NCBI RefSeq assembly: GCF_006912135.1
Contig: NZ_VIRS01000018.1
Location: 1 to 64,000 of the forward strand
From: Cryptosporangium phraense
GTDB lineage: Bacteria; Actinomycetota; Actinomycetes; Mycobacteriales; Cryptosporangiaceae
Direction: 5' to 3'
DNA: 64,000 nucleotides
Shown one piece after another: positions 50,109-58,462 of the stretch; within the stretch, counting starts at the first letter, position 1, and every line of letters begins with the position of its first letter. The notes below the pieces were generated by a model. The model worked only from the letters and a program-made list of their open reading frames with translations, was not told the origin of the DNA and searched no databases. The position numbers and the translations under genes are program-made.

Positions 50109-51586
50109 ACGACCGCCTCCCCGTCCTAGTCGGCGTGGGTCAGGTGCGGGGCAACCGCGGCCGGATCGTCGGCGAGGCCCGCGAGCCGCTGGCCCTGATC
50201 TGCGAAGCGCTCGACCTGGCCGCGGCCGACGCCGGCGCCCCGGCCCTGCTGGCCGCGGCCGACGCGATCTACACGGTCCGGGTCGCCAGCTGGGCCTACG
50301 ACGAGCTGTCCCGCGAGGTCGCCACCGCGGTCGACGCGTCCCCGGCGCACCGGGTCGACAGCCCGATCGGCGGCCAGTGGCCGATCCGTCTGCTCGACGA
50401 AGCGGCGGCTCGGATCGCGTCCGGAGAAAGTACGGTCGCGTTGCTGGTCGGTGGCGAGGCCACCGCGTCCGCCTCGGCCCTACGGAAGACCGCGGTGGAT
50501 CCGGTCCGTGACCTCGGCTGGAGCGCGCGGCCCGGAGGGCCGAGCCCGATCGACGCGGCCGACCTCGGCAGCCCGGCCATGCAGGCGGCCGGCCTGATGC
50601 TGCCGACCCGGGTGTACCCGCTGTACGAGAACCGGCTGCAGGCCGACCTCGGCCTCACCCCGGCCGAGAACGCGGACTGGTCGGCGCGCCTCTACGCCGA
50701 CCTCAGCGCGGTCGCCGCGACCAACCCGATCGCCTGGAACACGACCGCCCGAAGCGCCGACGACGTCGGCACGGTCACGCCCGAGAACCGCATGGTCTGC
50801 GAGCCCTATCCGCTCTCGATGAACGCGCTGCCGTTCGTCGACCAGGCCGCCGCGGTGATCGTCACCTCGCTGGGTGCGGCCCGGGCGGCCGGAGTGCGGC
50901 CGGAGCGGATCGTGCACGTCCACGCGGCCGCGGGCGTCGACGATCTGGCCGACGTCGTGGCCCGCCCCAAGCTCGGCCGCTCGACCGCGCTCGCCGACGC
51001 GCTCACCACCGCGCTGAGCCGGGCCTCGGCCCCCGCCATGGACTTCGTCGACGTCTACACGTGCTTCCCGATCGTGGCGAAGCTCGCCGGGCTCGCGCTC
51101 GGCCTCCCGCGCGAGGCGGTCCTGTCGATCACCGGTGGCCACTCGTCGTTCGGTGGCCCGCTCAACAGCTACTCGCTGCACGCGCTCGCCCGCGCGGTCG
51201 AACGCCTCCGCGGTGGTGACCGCTTCGGGCTGGTGCACGCCAACGGTGGGTTCCTCACCAAGCAGCACGCGGTCGTGCTCGGGTCCGCGCCCGCGTCGGA
51301 GTACGTCACCGGTCCGGTCCAGGTCCGCGACGGTGCTCTCCCGGTTGTTTACGCTGATCAGCTCACCGATGGCCCGATGCTCATAGAGACCGTCACGGTG
51401 GAGCACGGCAGAACGGGCACGCCGACGCAGGCCTTCGCGATCGTCAGCACGGCGGACGGCGCGCGAGCTGCGGTGTGCACACCCCCCGGCGACGAGGCGG
51501 CGGCGTCGGCGTGGTCGCTGGATGGCTGCCTGACCCATGTCGGCCGCCCGGCCGTCCTCCGCGACGGAGTACTACGCCCGGCCTAG
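50105..51586 (+). CDS. Thiolase-like acetyl-CoA acetyltransferase (SCP2-thiolase type)
   Basis: A 493-residue thiolase-fold protein. It opens PVLVGVGQVRGNRG, has FVDVYTCFPIVAKLAGLALG and SITGGHSSFGGPLNSYSLH, and ends with VHANGGFLTKQHAVVLG, where His and Gly lines match the thiolase C-terminal half. The extra C-terminal 120 residues (EYVTGPVQVRDGA...) are typical of the actinobacterial long form. The canonical N-terminal nucleophilic Cys is not visible, so it may be a non-condensing or retro-aldol-type thiolase. It is co-translated with TetR. Confidence 0.85.
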   Translation: MNDRLPVLVGVGQVRGNRGRIVGEAREPLALICEALDLAAADAGAPALLAAADAIYTVRVASWAYDELSREVATAVDASPAHRVDSPIGGQWPIRLLDEAAARIASGESTVALLVGGEATASASALRKTAVDPVRDLGWSARPGGPSPIDAADLGSPAMQAAGLMLPTRVYPLYENRLQADLGLTPAENADWSARLYADLSAVAATNPIAWNTTARSADDVGTVTPENRMVCEPYPLSMNALPFVDQAAAVIVTSLGAARAAGVRPERIVHVHAAAGVDDLADVVARPKLGRSTALADALTTALSRASAPAMDFVDVYTCFPIVAKLAGLALGLPREAVLSITGGHSSFGGPLNSYSLHALARAVERLRGGDRFGLVHANGGFLTKQHAVVLGSAPASEYVTGPVQVRDGALPVVYADQLTDGPMLIETVTVEHGRTGTPTQAFAIVSTADGARAAVCTPPGDEAAASAWSLDGCLTHVGRPAVLRDGVLRPA

Positions 51587-52318
51587 CGCCGCCCGGAGCT
51601 GCGTGAGCAGGCGGTCGAACGCCGTTTTGTCGTGGAGATCCGCGAGCGTGGCGTGCAGAACGGTCCACCTGTCAGCGGTCAACGCGTTCAGCCGGTGTCG
51701 GTCGTGGATGAACTGGCCGCGGTCGGCGTGCCAGAGGCCGTCGTACTCCAGCGCGACGCGGTAGGCCGGCCAGGCGAAGTCGACCCGGCCGAGTAGGACA
51801 CCGCCCCGCGTGATCTCGAACTGCGGGACCGGGGCCGGTAGACCGGCGAGCACGATCCGGACGCGCGTCCGGGACTCCGGCGGTGACTCGGCGCGGCCGT
51901 CGGCGAGCGCGATCGCCCGCGCGGCCCGGCTCTGCGGGTGCGCCGACGCCCGGGCGGTCAGCTGCTCGGCGCGGACGTGCCGGTGCCGCAGCAGCACGTC
52001 GAGTGCGACGACCGCCTCGACCAGGTCGCGCTCGCCGGCGATCTCCCAGGCCGTCCGGATCGGGACGGTGGTCGGCAACCGGCCGCGGCGGATCTCCTCG
52101 GCCTTCAGGACCGCACGCCGCAGCCGTATCCCGCGCCCGGATCGCGCCCCCGTCCCCGGCGGCGCAATGGCGACGACCGGATCGCGCGGTTCACCGAGCG
52201 GCAGCCCCCGCACGCAAGCCGCCGAACGCCCGCTGAGCACACTGCCCGCAGGCAACACGAGCAGCGCGCCCGCGCGCGCTGTCCACAGCCCTTCCGTTTG
52301 CGGGCTCGTCAACGTCAA
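51572..52318 (-). CDS. DUF559-type endonuclease-like protein
   Basis: A 248-residue protein. The N-terminal half (LPAGSVLSGRSAACVRGLPL) resembles AbiEi-type antitoxin-like domains. The C-terminal half has the VSR/restriction-endonuclease-like core RVDFAWPAYRVALEYDGLWH followed by FIHDRHRLNALTADRW, the actinobacterial DUF559 signature with Asp and Glu ligands. The usual N-terminal winged helix (about 60 residues) is absent, and the apparent start is a TTG at 52318 without a ribosome site. The gene may therefore be 5'-truncated. Role unknown. It overlaps the thiolase gene by 15 bp. Confidence 0.75.
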   Translation of the reverse strand: MTLTSPQTEGLWTARAGALLVLPAGSVLSGRSAACVRGLPLGEPRDPVVAIAPPGTGARSGRGIRLRRAVLKAEEIRRGRLPTTVPIRTAWEIAGERDLVEAVVALDVLLRHRHVRAEQLTARASAHPQSRAARAIALADGRAESPPESRTRVRIVLAGLPAPVPQFEITRGGVLLGRVDFAWPAYRVALEYDGLWHADRGQFIHDRHRLNALTADRWTVLHATLADLHDKTAFDRLLTQLRAALGRA

Positions 52319-52356
52319 AGGGGGTCGGATGGCGGGCTTTTGCCGACAAAGGCCCG

Positions 52357-53745
52357 CTAGATGATTGGCAGGGGTCGGCGGGTGGGGAGTAAGGCGGTGA
52401 GGGTTAGGGTGGCGGCGACGGCTATCAGGGCGGCGGCCACGGCGAAGGCCACGTGGTAGCCGGCCAGCAGCGCTCCGGGGGTGGTCGAGCCGGCGGTGCG
52501 GGAGGCGGCCAGCGTGGCCAGGACGGCCAGGCCCAGGGCGCCACCGACCTGTTGGCCGGTGTTGAACACGCCCGACGCCAGGCCGGCGTCCTCGGGACGG
52601 GCACCGGCCATCGCCAGCGCGGTCAGCGCCGGGATCGCGGTACCGAATCCGATCGCCACCAGCAGAACGGCAGGCAGCATCCGGGTCGCGTACGGCCCGT
52701 CGACCGGCACCTGGGTCAGGACGAGAAACCCGGCGAAGATCAGCCCCAGCCCGGCCGCCAGCACCCGCGGCTCACCGAACCGGGTGTTGAGCCGGGGCGA
52801 GATCAGCAGCGTGACCACCGCGATCGCGACCGGGGCCGGTAGCAGCGCGAACCCCGTCCGGCTGACCCCGAAACCGAAGACGCGCTGCAGCAGCAACGTC
52901 GAGAGGAACAGGAAACCGAACATCGCGCCGATCATCAGCACCTGGACGGCGTTCGCGCCGGACAGCTCCCGCGACCGGAACAGTCGCAGCGGCAGCAGCG
53001 GGGCCGGCGCGGTGGCCTGGCGGGCCAGGAAAGCCACCAACAGCACCACGGCGACAGCGCCGAATCCCAGCGTGCGCACGGACGCCCAACCGTGCTCGGT
53101 CGTGCCCACGATCGTGTAAACCGCGAGCATCAGACCTCCGGTGACCAGCACCGCGCCGGGCAGGTCGGCGCCGGACCGCAGCCCGGTCCCGCGTTCCGGC
53201 GGCAGCACCCGGGCGGCCAGCACGACGATCAGCGCACCGATCGGCACGTTGACGAAGAAGATCCAGTGCCAGCTCAATCCCTGCGTCAGCGCACCACCGA
53301 CGATCGGGCCGAGCGCACCCCCCACCGCGGCGACGAAGCTGAAGAACCCGATCGCGGTCGCCCGTTCCTTCGTCTCGGGGTAGAGCGCGACGATCATCCC
53401 GAGCGCGACCGCCGAGAGCAGCGCACCCCCGACGCCCTGGACGAGCCGCGCCGCGATCAGCGGCGCCGGCGCGGTGGCCAACCCGCAGGCGAGCGAGGCC
53501 AGCGTGAACAGCGCGGTACCGGCCAGCAGCACCCGGACCCGTCCGATCAGGTCACCGAGCCGCCCGGCCAGCAGCAGCAACCCGCCGAAGCCGACCAGGT
53601 AGCTGTTGACCACCCAGGCCAGGCCGGCCGGGCTGAAGTCCAGATCGTCCTGGATCACCGGCAGGGCCACGTTGACGATCGTCTGGTCGAGGACGACGAG
53701 CAACTGGCCGCCGCACAGGATCGCTAGGGCCGAACGGTTCCGCAC
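52357..53745 (-). CDS. MFS drug/proton antiporter (DHA2-type, EmrB/QacA-like)
   Basis: A 462-residue permease with about 14 helices. Motif D1 VVLDQTIVNVALPVIQDDL, motif A GRLGDLIGRVRVLL, and antiporter motif C VGGALGPIVGGALT are clear. It probably extrudes toxic compounds. The GTG at 53745 follows AAGGAG. The divergent HxlR regulator is the likely controller. Confidence 0.93.
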   Translation of the reverse strand: MRNRSALAILCGGQLLVVLDQTIVNVALPVIQDDLDFSPAGLAWVVNSYLVGFGGLLLLAGRLGDLIGRVRVLLAGTALFTLASLACGLATAPAPLIAARLVQGVGGALLSAVALGMIVALYPETKERATAIGFFSFVAAVGGALGPIVGGALTQGLSWHWIFFVNVPIGALIVVLAARVLPPERGTGLRSGADLPGAVLVTGGLMLAVYTIVGTTEHGWASVRTLGFGAVAVVLLVAFLARQATAPAPLLPLRLFRSRELSGANAVQVLMIGAMFGFLFLSTLLLQRVFGFGVSRTGFALLPAPVAIAVVTLLISPRLNTRFGEPRVLAAGLGLIFAGFLVLTQVPVDGPYATRMLPAVLLVAIGFGTAIPALTALAMAGARPEDAGLASGVFNTGQQVGGALGLAVLATLAASRTAGSTTPGALLAGYHVAFAVAAALIAVAATLTLTALLPTRRPLPII

Positions 53746-53822
53746 GGGAGGCTCCTTGGGGCATGGTTTGTTACAGAACCCATGGTGTGTTCCTGAAGAC
53801 GGATCCGTAAGGAGGCACTTTC
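53746..53822. promoter_or_regulatory. MFS/HxlR divergent promoter region
   Basis: A 77-bp spacer with ribosome sites for both genes (GTAAGGAGG for HxlR). GGTT-N8-AACC at 53765-53780 inside CATGGTTTGTTACAG is the best dyad and may bind HxlR. The stretch is notably AT-richer than its flanks. Confidence 0.4.
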
Positions 53823-54206
53823 ATGTCCCTCTGCAACAGCGATGTGACCGTGCAGGACGAGCGGGCGCGGGCCTGCACGGTGTCCGAAGTGCTCGGTCGG
53901 GTGGGCAGTAAGTGGAGCATCGGGATCCTGGTCGAGGCGGCCAACGGCCCAGTCCGGTTCACCGAGCTCGAGCGCGCGGTCGAGGGCATCAGCCGGCGCA
54001 TGCTCACGCTGACCCTGCGGAACCTGGAGCGGGACGGCCTGCTCACCCGCACGGTCTACCCGACGGTGCCGCCGAAGGTCGAGTACACGGCCACCGAGAT
54101 GGCCCGCGAGCTGTACGGGACGCTCGTCCAGCTCACGTCCTGGGCCGAACGGCACCGCACTGCGATCGCTCACGCACAGGACGTATACGATCGCGCAAAT
54201 CAGTAA
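53823..54206 (+). CDS. HxlR-family regulator
   Basis: A 127-residue winged-helix regulator: CTVSEVLGRVGSKWSIGILV, RFTELERAVEGISRRMLTLT and VEYTATEMARELYGTL. Cysteines at positions 4 and 18 fit the redox- or aldehyde-sensing type of HxlR. It is divergent from the MFS exporter. Confidence 0.92.
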   Translation: MSLCNSDVTVQDERARACTVSEVLGRVGSKWSIGILVEAANGPVRFTELERAVEGISRRMLTLTLRNLERDGLLTRTVYPTVPPKVEYTATEMARELYGTLVQLTSWAERHRTAIAHAQDVYDRANQ

Positions 54207-54238
54207 TTGGCCGATCTCGGAGCGCAACCTTGGTTACC

Positions 54239-55480
54239 GTGCGACCTGTGGTGCGCCAGGGAGTTCTGCTCGGAGCCGTCTTAGTCGTGCTCGCGGTCGC
54301 GGGCGGCTGCGGCGGCGATCCGAAGAACGTCGGCACCGGGGAGCAGACCAGCGCCGCGCCGACGCCCACCGAGACTCCGGCCAAGGCGTTCGATCCGCCG
54401 AGCAAGTTCGTCTCCGACGGCCAGACGCTCACCGACGCGCCCCGCGCGAAGAACAGCCTGGCCGCGCCCCCGGTGGGAGCCGTCCTGGTCGGCCGCCTGG
54501 TCGTCTACGCCGACGAGACCGAGCTGGCCGCCGCCGACGCGGTCACCGGCGACGACGGCTGGGTCATCACGATGCCCGGCGTCACCTACGCGAACTCGAC
54601 CGAGACCGCCCCGCCGGTGGTGTTCGACGGCCAGGTCTACGCGGCCGCCTCGATCACCGTGCCCGGTACCTCCCGGGTGACCGACCACCGGGCGATCGCG
54701 CTGGTCGCCGTCGATCCGGAGGCCGGCAGCGAGTCCTGGACCGCGACGATCGACGCGCTGCCGGGCGACCCGGTGCAGCAGGTCCGGCTGGTCGGCGTCA
54801 CCGCGAACTCCATCGTGCTCGACACCTCGACCACCACGTACGTGGTCGACGCCCAGACCCGGCGCACCCGCTGGACCGTCCAGTACTTCGATCCGACGGT
54901 CGTCGACGGCACGGTGGTGGCCGGGCAGCTCGCCGAGGACACCACCCAGACCAAGACCCACACCGTGGGCCTGCGCCTCACCGACGGCGTCCAGCTCTGG
55001 CGATCGGAGACCGCGCTGCAGCAGGGGCGTTCTTTCCCGCTCGGGCCGGGGCTGATGGGCGTGCAGGGCCGGAAGTTCACCAGCACCGACCCGTACTTCG
55101 ACTTCCTCGATCCGATCACCGGCACGCGCCGCTACAGCGGGTCCCGCGACGACCTCGCCGAGCTGCAGAACTGCTGGTTCGACGCCCGCACGATCGTCGT
55201 GTGTGGAGCGTCCGGCACCCGGAACGTCGCGGTCGGGTACGACGCGCGGACGCTGCAGGAGATCTGGGAGCTCCCGGCCGGCGACCGGGACGCGCCGCGG
55301 ATCACGACGGCCTGGCACGGCGCGGTCTACGGGGTGCTGAACGGTAAAGCGGTCACTCTGGACGGTCATACCGGAGCGATTCGTTCCCCGGCCGCCGGGG
55401 CGGCTCCGTCGGTGGTGAACGAATACGCCGGCCTTTCCGCCGACTCGGGATCATTGACGCTGTTTTCGGCCGTCGGCTGA
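54239..55480 (+). CDS. PQQ-like beta-propeller lipoprotein
   Basis: A 413-residue exported lipoprotein. The signal (RQGVLLGAVLVVLAVAGGC) ends in a lipobox with the acylated Cys at about residue 24, then a Thr/Pro-rich tether. The rest is a quinoprotein-like repeat fold with blades such as ALVAVDPEAGSESWTATIDA, YVVDAQTRRTRWTVQYFDP and VGYDARTLQEIWELPAG, each A-x-D-x2-T/A-G-x3-W. Such proteins often act as extracytoplasmic scaffolds. The start could be GTG 54239, 54248 or 54251. It follows HxlR by 32 bp but is probably separate. Confidence 0.83.
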   Translation: MRPVVRQGVLLGAVLVVLAVAGGCGGDPKNVGTGEQTSAAPTPTETPAKAFDPPSKFVSDGQTLTDAPRAKNSLAAPPVGAVLVGRLVVYADETELAAADAVTGDDGWVITMPGVTYANSTETAPPVVFDGQVYAAASITVPGTSRVTDHRAIALVAVDPEAGSESWTATIDALPGDPVQQVRLVGVTANSIVLDTSTTTYVVDAQTRRTRWTVQYFDPTVVDGTVVAGQLAEDTTQTKTHTVGLRLTDGVQLWRSETALQQGRSFPLGPGLMGVQGRKFTSTDPYFDFLDPITGTRRYSGSRDDLAELQNCWFDARTIVVCGASGTRNVAVGYDARTLQEIWELPAGDRDAPRITTAWHGAVYGVLNGKAVTLDGHTGAIRSPAAGAAPSVVNEYAGLSADSGSLTLFSAVG

Positions 55481-55486
55481 ACGCAG

Positions 55487-55525
55487 AACACCCCGGGCGC
55501 CTCTCTATCGGGCACCCGGGGTGTT
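55487..55525. terminator. Bidirectional hairpin terminator
   Basis: AACACCCCGGG and CCCGGGGTGTT form a perfect 11-bp stem with a 17-nt loop between two convergent genes. TTT follows on the plus strand. It is placed to end both the lipoprotein and the Asp/His-rich protein transcripts. Confidence 0.8.
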
Positions 55526-55536
55526 TCCGGTGATCG

Positions 55537-56217
55537 TCAGCCGCGGACGTTCAGCGTCCAGACGCCCCGGCAGCGCCAGTCGTTGTCGCCGTACTTGTCC
55601 CAGCTCTTGTGCCAGCCCTTGTAGCCGCGCTTGGTGAAGTCGCAGTCGTACGAGTCCCACCAGCCCTTGCGCACGCCCTGGATACCGGCCTTCTTGCAGT
55701 CCTTGTAGCTCTTGTGGAAGCCCTTGACCCGGTCCTTCTTCCACTTGTTGTCGTGGTCGTGGCCCTTGTCGTGGTCCCAGTCCCGATCGCGGTCCCGGTC
55801 ACGGTCACGGTCGTGGTCCTTGTTGTCCCAGTCCTTGTCGTGGTCCTTGGAGCCGCACTTGTCGCAGCCCTTGGGGTCGTGGTCGTGACCCTTCGGGTCG
55901 TGCCCGCTCTGCTGGCCCTTCTCGTAGTAGCCCTCGTTCTGGCCGGCCGCCCGCTCCTTCTTCTTGTCCGCTGCTGCCCAGTTCACCACGGTCGTTTCGA
56001 CCTTCTTGTACGTGCCGGAGACGGCGGCGGACTGCTCGTGGTCCACCCCGTAACCGTTCTGGTAGCCGCCGGTCTCGTAGCCGTAGGCGGACCCGTAACC
56101 CGGGTCGTCACCGGCGGGCGTCGACGCGGATGCCGGCGCGGCGAGAGCGAGCGAGGCGCTGCCGGCAATAGCCAGCCCTGCGACCGAAAAAGCCGTCCGT
56201 CGTGCCTTGCTTCCCAT
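55537..56217 (-). CDS. Secreted Asp/His/Arg/Lys-rich protein with Tyr/Gly-rich N-terminus
   Basis: A 226-residue exported protein. The signal peptide ends near ASA (residue 32). Residues 38-58 are Tyr/Gly-rich (YGSAYGYETGGYQNGYG). Residues 106-160 are a low-complexity Asp/His/Arg/Lys tract (DHDRDRDRDRDRDWDHDKG). The C-terminus is Lys/Trp-rich with three of the five cysteines. Dense Asp/His suggests binding of divalent metals; the Y/G part suggests self-association. Both are inferences from composition. The ATG at 56217 follows GGAGG. Upstream lies an inverted repeat. I know no named family. Confidence 0.75.
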   Translation of the reverse strand: MGSKARRTAFSVAGLAIAGSASLALAAPASASTPAGDDPGYGSAYGYETGGYQNGYGVDHEQSAAVSGTYKKVETTVVNWAAADKKKERAAGQNEGYYEKGQQSGHDPKGHDHDPKGCDKCGSKDHDKDWDNKDHDRDRDRDRDRDWDHDKGHDHDNKWKKDRVKGFHKSYKDCKKAGIQGVRKGWWDSYDCDFTKRGYKGWHKSWDKYGDNDWRCRGVWTLNVRG

Positions 56218-56301
56218 TCCAAGCCTCCTCAGATGTTTCAGGCGGGATGGAGCAAAGCAGACGCATCGGCGTTAATTCTGTCCCGATCAGGCCCTGACGC
56301 C

Positions 56302-56320
56302 ATTCACTATTTGTGTGAAT
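56302..56320. promoter_or_regulatory. Inverted repeat ATTCAC-N7-GTGAAT
   Basis: A perfect 6-7-6 dyad sits 85 bp upstream of the start of the secreted Asp/His-rich gene in an AT-rich patch. It may be an operator for that gene. The rest of the 306-bp gap (56218-56523) contains the terminator of the opposite-side gene and nothing else I recognise. Confidence 0.4.
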
Positions 56321-56473
56321 AGGGAGGTTTGCCCGCCAGAGTGAATCGGCGGGATCCGTTCGGGAGAATCTCGTCGGCCGTTCGGGCGGTTTGCTCTAGA
56401 TGCCCGTTACCTATCGCGCCCTCCCTCAATGGGGGCATGGCGCAAGAGGTGTTCATTCGGTCATTTGGGCATG

Positions 56474-56506
56474 AAAAAGGCGGACCGAATACATTCTTGG
56501 CCCGCC
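56474..56506 (-). terminator. Rho-independent terminator of the resolvase-like operon
   Basis: On the minus strand GGCGGGCC - 12-nt loop - GGTCCGCC is followed directly by TTTTT. The 8-bp stem has one G-T pair. It is a classic intrinsic terminator placed 18 bp after the stop at 56524. Overlapping arms ATTCGGTC and GACCGAAT (56455-56462, 56483-56490) could form an alternative structure. Confidence 0.85.
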
Positions 56507-56523
56507 TCGATGGAGCTGGGTGA

Positions 56524-57054
56524 TCAATCCATGGGTTCGACGACGTGAATCGTGCCGCCGGCCGACGTCGCGTTGTGGCAGAGCGCGCGACGCAGCACGT
56601 CGTTGGGCGCCAGATGCCCCCACGTCGGGACGATGATCGCGGACGCCTCGCGCAGGTACAGGTGCCGCAGACAGGCCGAGAAGCCCGGCCGCCGGGCGTC
56701 GTCGTCCGAGACGTCGTCGCGATGGACGCGCAGCAGTCGCAGGCCGCGCTCGCGGGCATAGCGCGCGATCGCGTCGACCAGCGGGGCGTTCGCGTCCCCG
56801 TCGGCGTCGGTGCCGTGGACGAGCGCGGCGATCGGGTTCGGCGCCGTCGGCGCGGCCCGCAGGTACCCGACGACGATCCGGGAGACGTCGCCGAACGGCA
56901 GCTCCGGTTCGCCCAGGGGCGGCAGCGGGTTCTCGATCGGAGCCGGCAGCAGGCGGATGGCCGGCCGGTCCACCGGGGCGCCGAGCACCGACGGCGGCCA
57001 GGCGATCGGGATCGTCGGCTCGGCCGGCAGCGTCACGGTGTCGACCGCGTTCAT
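56524..57054 (-). CDS. Resolvase-fold protein lacking visible catalytic Ser (second of pair)
   Basis: A 176-residue protein. After a Pro-rich N-terminal 50 residues, it shows the layout of a serine-recombinase N-terminal domain: RIVVGYLRAAP, AIARYARERGLRLLRVHRD, RRPGFSACLRHLYLREASAI, IVPTWGHLAPNDVLR. Position 'GYLRxS', where the nucleophilic Ser normally sits, is Ala. No C-terminal DNA-binding domain follows. It is coupled by ATGA to a shorter paralogue upstream. It is probably not a recombinase. Confidence 0.65.
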   Translation of the reverse strand: MNAVDTVTLPAEPTIPIAWPPSVLGAPVDRPAIRLLPAPIENPLPPLGEPELPFGDVSRIVVGYLRAAPTAPNPIAALVHGTDADGDANAPLVDAIARYARERGLRLLRVHRDDVSDDDARRPGFSACLRHLYLREASAIIVPTWGHLAPNDVLRRALCHNATSAGGTIHVVEPMD

Positions 57055-57380
57055 GTCCGGGTCCGCGCGGGCTCGTCGGCGACGAACAGTTGCCCGCCGG
57101 CGTCTTCGACCAGATAGGTCATCGAGTCGCGGATGTCCGGGTGCCAGGAGAGGTGCCCGACGTCCAGCAGCAGGACGCCGTCGGCGCGACGCTCGCGGAC
57201 GTCGGCGAGTGCGGCCGCGAAACCGGTGCGTACCCCGCGTGGTCCGCGGGTCGCATTCGGACCGCTGGCGTCCGCGTAGACGTGTCGCAACTCCAATGCG
57301 CGGTCCTCGGCGTAGCGTCGTAGGGCCTCGTGATCGGCTGCCGCGTGCGGTCGTAGGTAGCCGACAACGGTCGTTGCCAT
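57051..57380 (-). CDS. Resolvase-fold protein lacking visible catalytic Ser (first of pair)
   Basis: A 109-residue protein that is only the resolvase-like fold: TTVVGYLRPHAAADHEALRR, YAEDRALELRHVYADAS, GFAAALADVRERRADGVLL and LDVGHLSWHPDIRDSMTYLV. The catalytic Ser position is Pro/His (GYLRPH). It lacks a DNA-binding domain. GGAGAG precedes the ATG. An upstream perfect inverted repeat may control it. The tandem pair is probably a heterodimer or regulatory unit. Confidence 0.65.
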   Translation of the reverse strand: MATTVVGYLRPHAAADHEALRRYAEDRALELRHVYADASGPNATRGPRGVRTGFAAALADVRERRADGVLLLDVGHLSWHPDIRDSMTYLVEDAGGQLFVADEPARTRT

Positions 57381-57416
57381 CTGAAGTCTCTCCGGGTCTC
57401 GGGCTGCTGGGCACGC

Positions 57417-57445
57417 GTCATCGCAACGGACGGCATTGCGATGAC
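57417..57445. promoter_or_regulatory. Perfect 10-bp inverted repeat upstream of the resolvase-like pair
   Basis: GTCATCGCAA (57417-57426) and TTGCGATGAC (57436-57445) are perfect reverse complements with a 9-nt spacer. They lie 36 bp upstream of the ATG at 57380, in a 214-bp gap shared with the divergent XRE gene. They may be an operator or a leader hairpin. Confidence 0.6.
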
Positions 57446-57594
57446 ACCTCGGCGATCCCGGTAGACGCCGCGGGTCACATGCTGACGACCTCTGTCTCGA
57501 TAGTGCATCTGTGACCCTTGCAATGCAACTCCCACTTCGGCGTGGTGCGAGATCGAGGCTGGTGTGAGGCAGCGGGTGGTGCGAAACTCGCGCG

Positions 57595-58437
57595 GTGTCA
57601 GGAAGCCCCACGGTTCGTCGCCGTCGCATCGCCCGAGAGCTGCGCAACCTCCGCGAAAACGCGGGGATGACGCTCGAGCAGGCCGCCCGCCAGCTCGACA
57701 TGTCACGCAGCAACCTGTCCCGGATCGAGACCGCCCAGATCGGAATCAAGCCCCGGGACGTCCGCGCCGCCCTGGCCCTGTACGGGGTCACCGGCGAGGA
57801 CTCCGAGCCGCTCATCGAGATCGCCCGCGGTGCCCAGCAGCGCGGCTGGTGGCAGAACTACGCCGACGTGCTGCCGTCGTGGTTCGAGTTCTACGTCGGC
57901 CTGGAGGCCGAGGCGGTCCAGGTGAGTACCTACGAGGCGGAGACCGTGCCCGGTCTGCTGCAGACCGAGGCCTACGCCCGTGCGGTCTACCGGCTCACGG
58001 CCGGCGACGACGACGTCGACCGGAAAGTGGCGGCCCGCCTACGCCGTCAGGACCTGTTGAGGGGAGAGTCCCCGGCCCAATTTTCAGCAGTTCTTAATGA
58101 AGCAGTTCTGTTGCGGGCGTTTGGTGGCGTAACGGTTATGCGTGAGCAGCTTGAGTACATAGCCGAGCTAGCGGCGCTACCGAATGTGACCATCCAAGTG
58201 TTGCCGTTCTCTGTCGGTGGGCACCCCGCGATGACGACACCCTATGTCATCCTTAGTTTCCCGGATCCGGACGACAATTCTGTCGTCTACCTAGATAACC
58301 TCACTGTGGGTATCGCTCTGGAGGAGCCGGATCAAGTGGAGGGTTACGAGACCGTCCACGAGAAGCTGTGCGGCATTGCACTTGATCCAGCACAATCCGT
58401 GCTCCGGATCCGCGAAGCCGCTGGTGACATGTCGTAG
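57595..58437 (+). CDS. XRE-family regulator with DUF5753 domain
   Basis: A 280-residue actinobacterial regulator. The HTH at about 12-65 reads ARELRNLRENAGMTLEQAAR and LDMSRSNLSRIETAQ. The DUF5753 part starts near 90 (YVGLEAEAVQVSTYEAETVP, GLLQTEAYARAV) and ends VVYLDNLTVGIALEEPDQV. Such proteins pair with small DUF397 proteins, as here 25 bp downstream. From about 58078 codon choice changes abruptly to A/T-ending codons (TTT TCA GCA GTT CTT AAT) up to the end. The 3' half therefore looks like a recent recombination product from a less GC-rich relative. Confidence 0.9.
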   Translation: MSGSPTVRRRRIARELRNLRENAGMTLEQAARQLDMSRSNLSRIETAQIGIKPRDVRAALALYGVTGEDSEPLIEIARGAQQRGWWQNYADVLPSWFEFYVGLEAEAVQVSTYEAETVPGLLQTEAYARAVYRLTAGDDDVDRKVAARLRRQDLLRGESPAQFSAVLNEAVLLRAFGGVTVMREQLEYIAELAALPNVTIQVLPFSVGGHPAMTTPYVILSFPDPDDNSVVYLDNLTVGIALEEPDQVEGYETVHEKLCGIALDPAQSVLRIREAAGDMS

Positions 58438-58462
58438 TCGTGGCAGGAAAGCTGAGGCAGGT

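Noticed and set aside
56329-56523. A 64-residue plus-strand frame (MPARVNRRDPFG...)
   Set aside because: It runs through the terminator of the opposing operon, lacks a ribosome site and has no conserved pattern. It is more likely non-coding.
56218-56523. Possible riboswitch such as a c-di-AMP element upstream of the secreted Asp/His-rich gene
   Set aside because: No conserved ydaO-type core could be aligned by eye; only a simple dyad and a terminator are clear.
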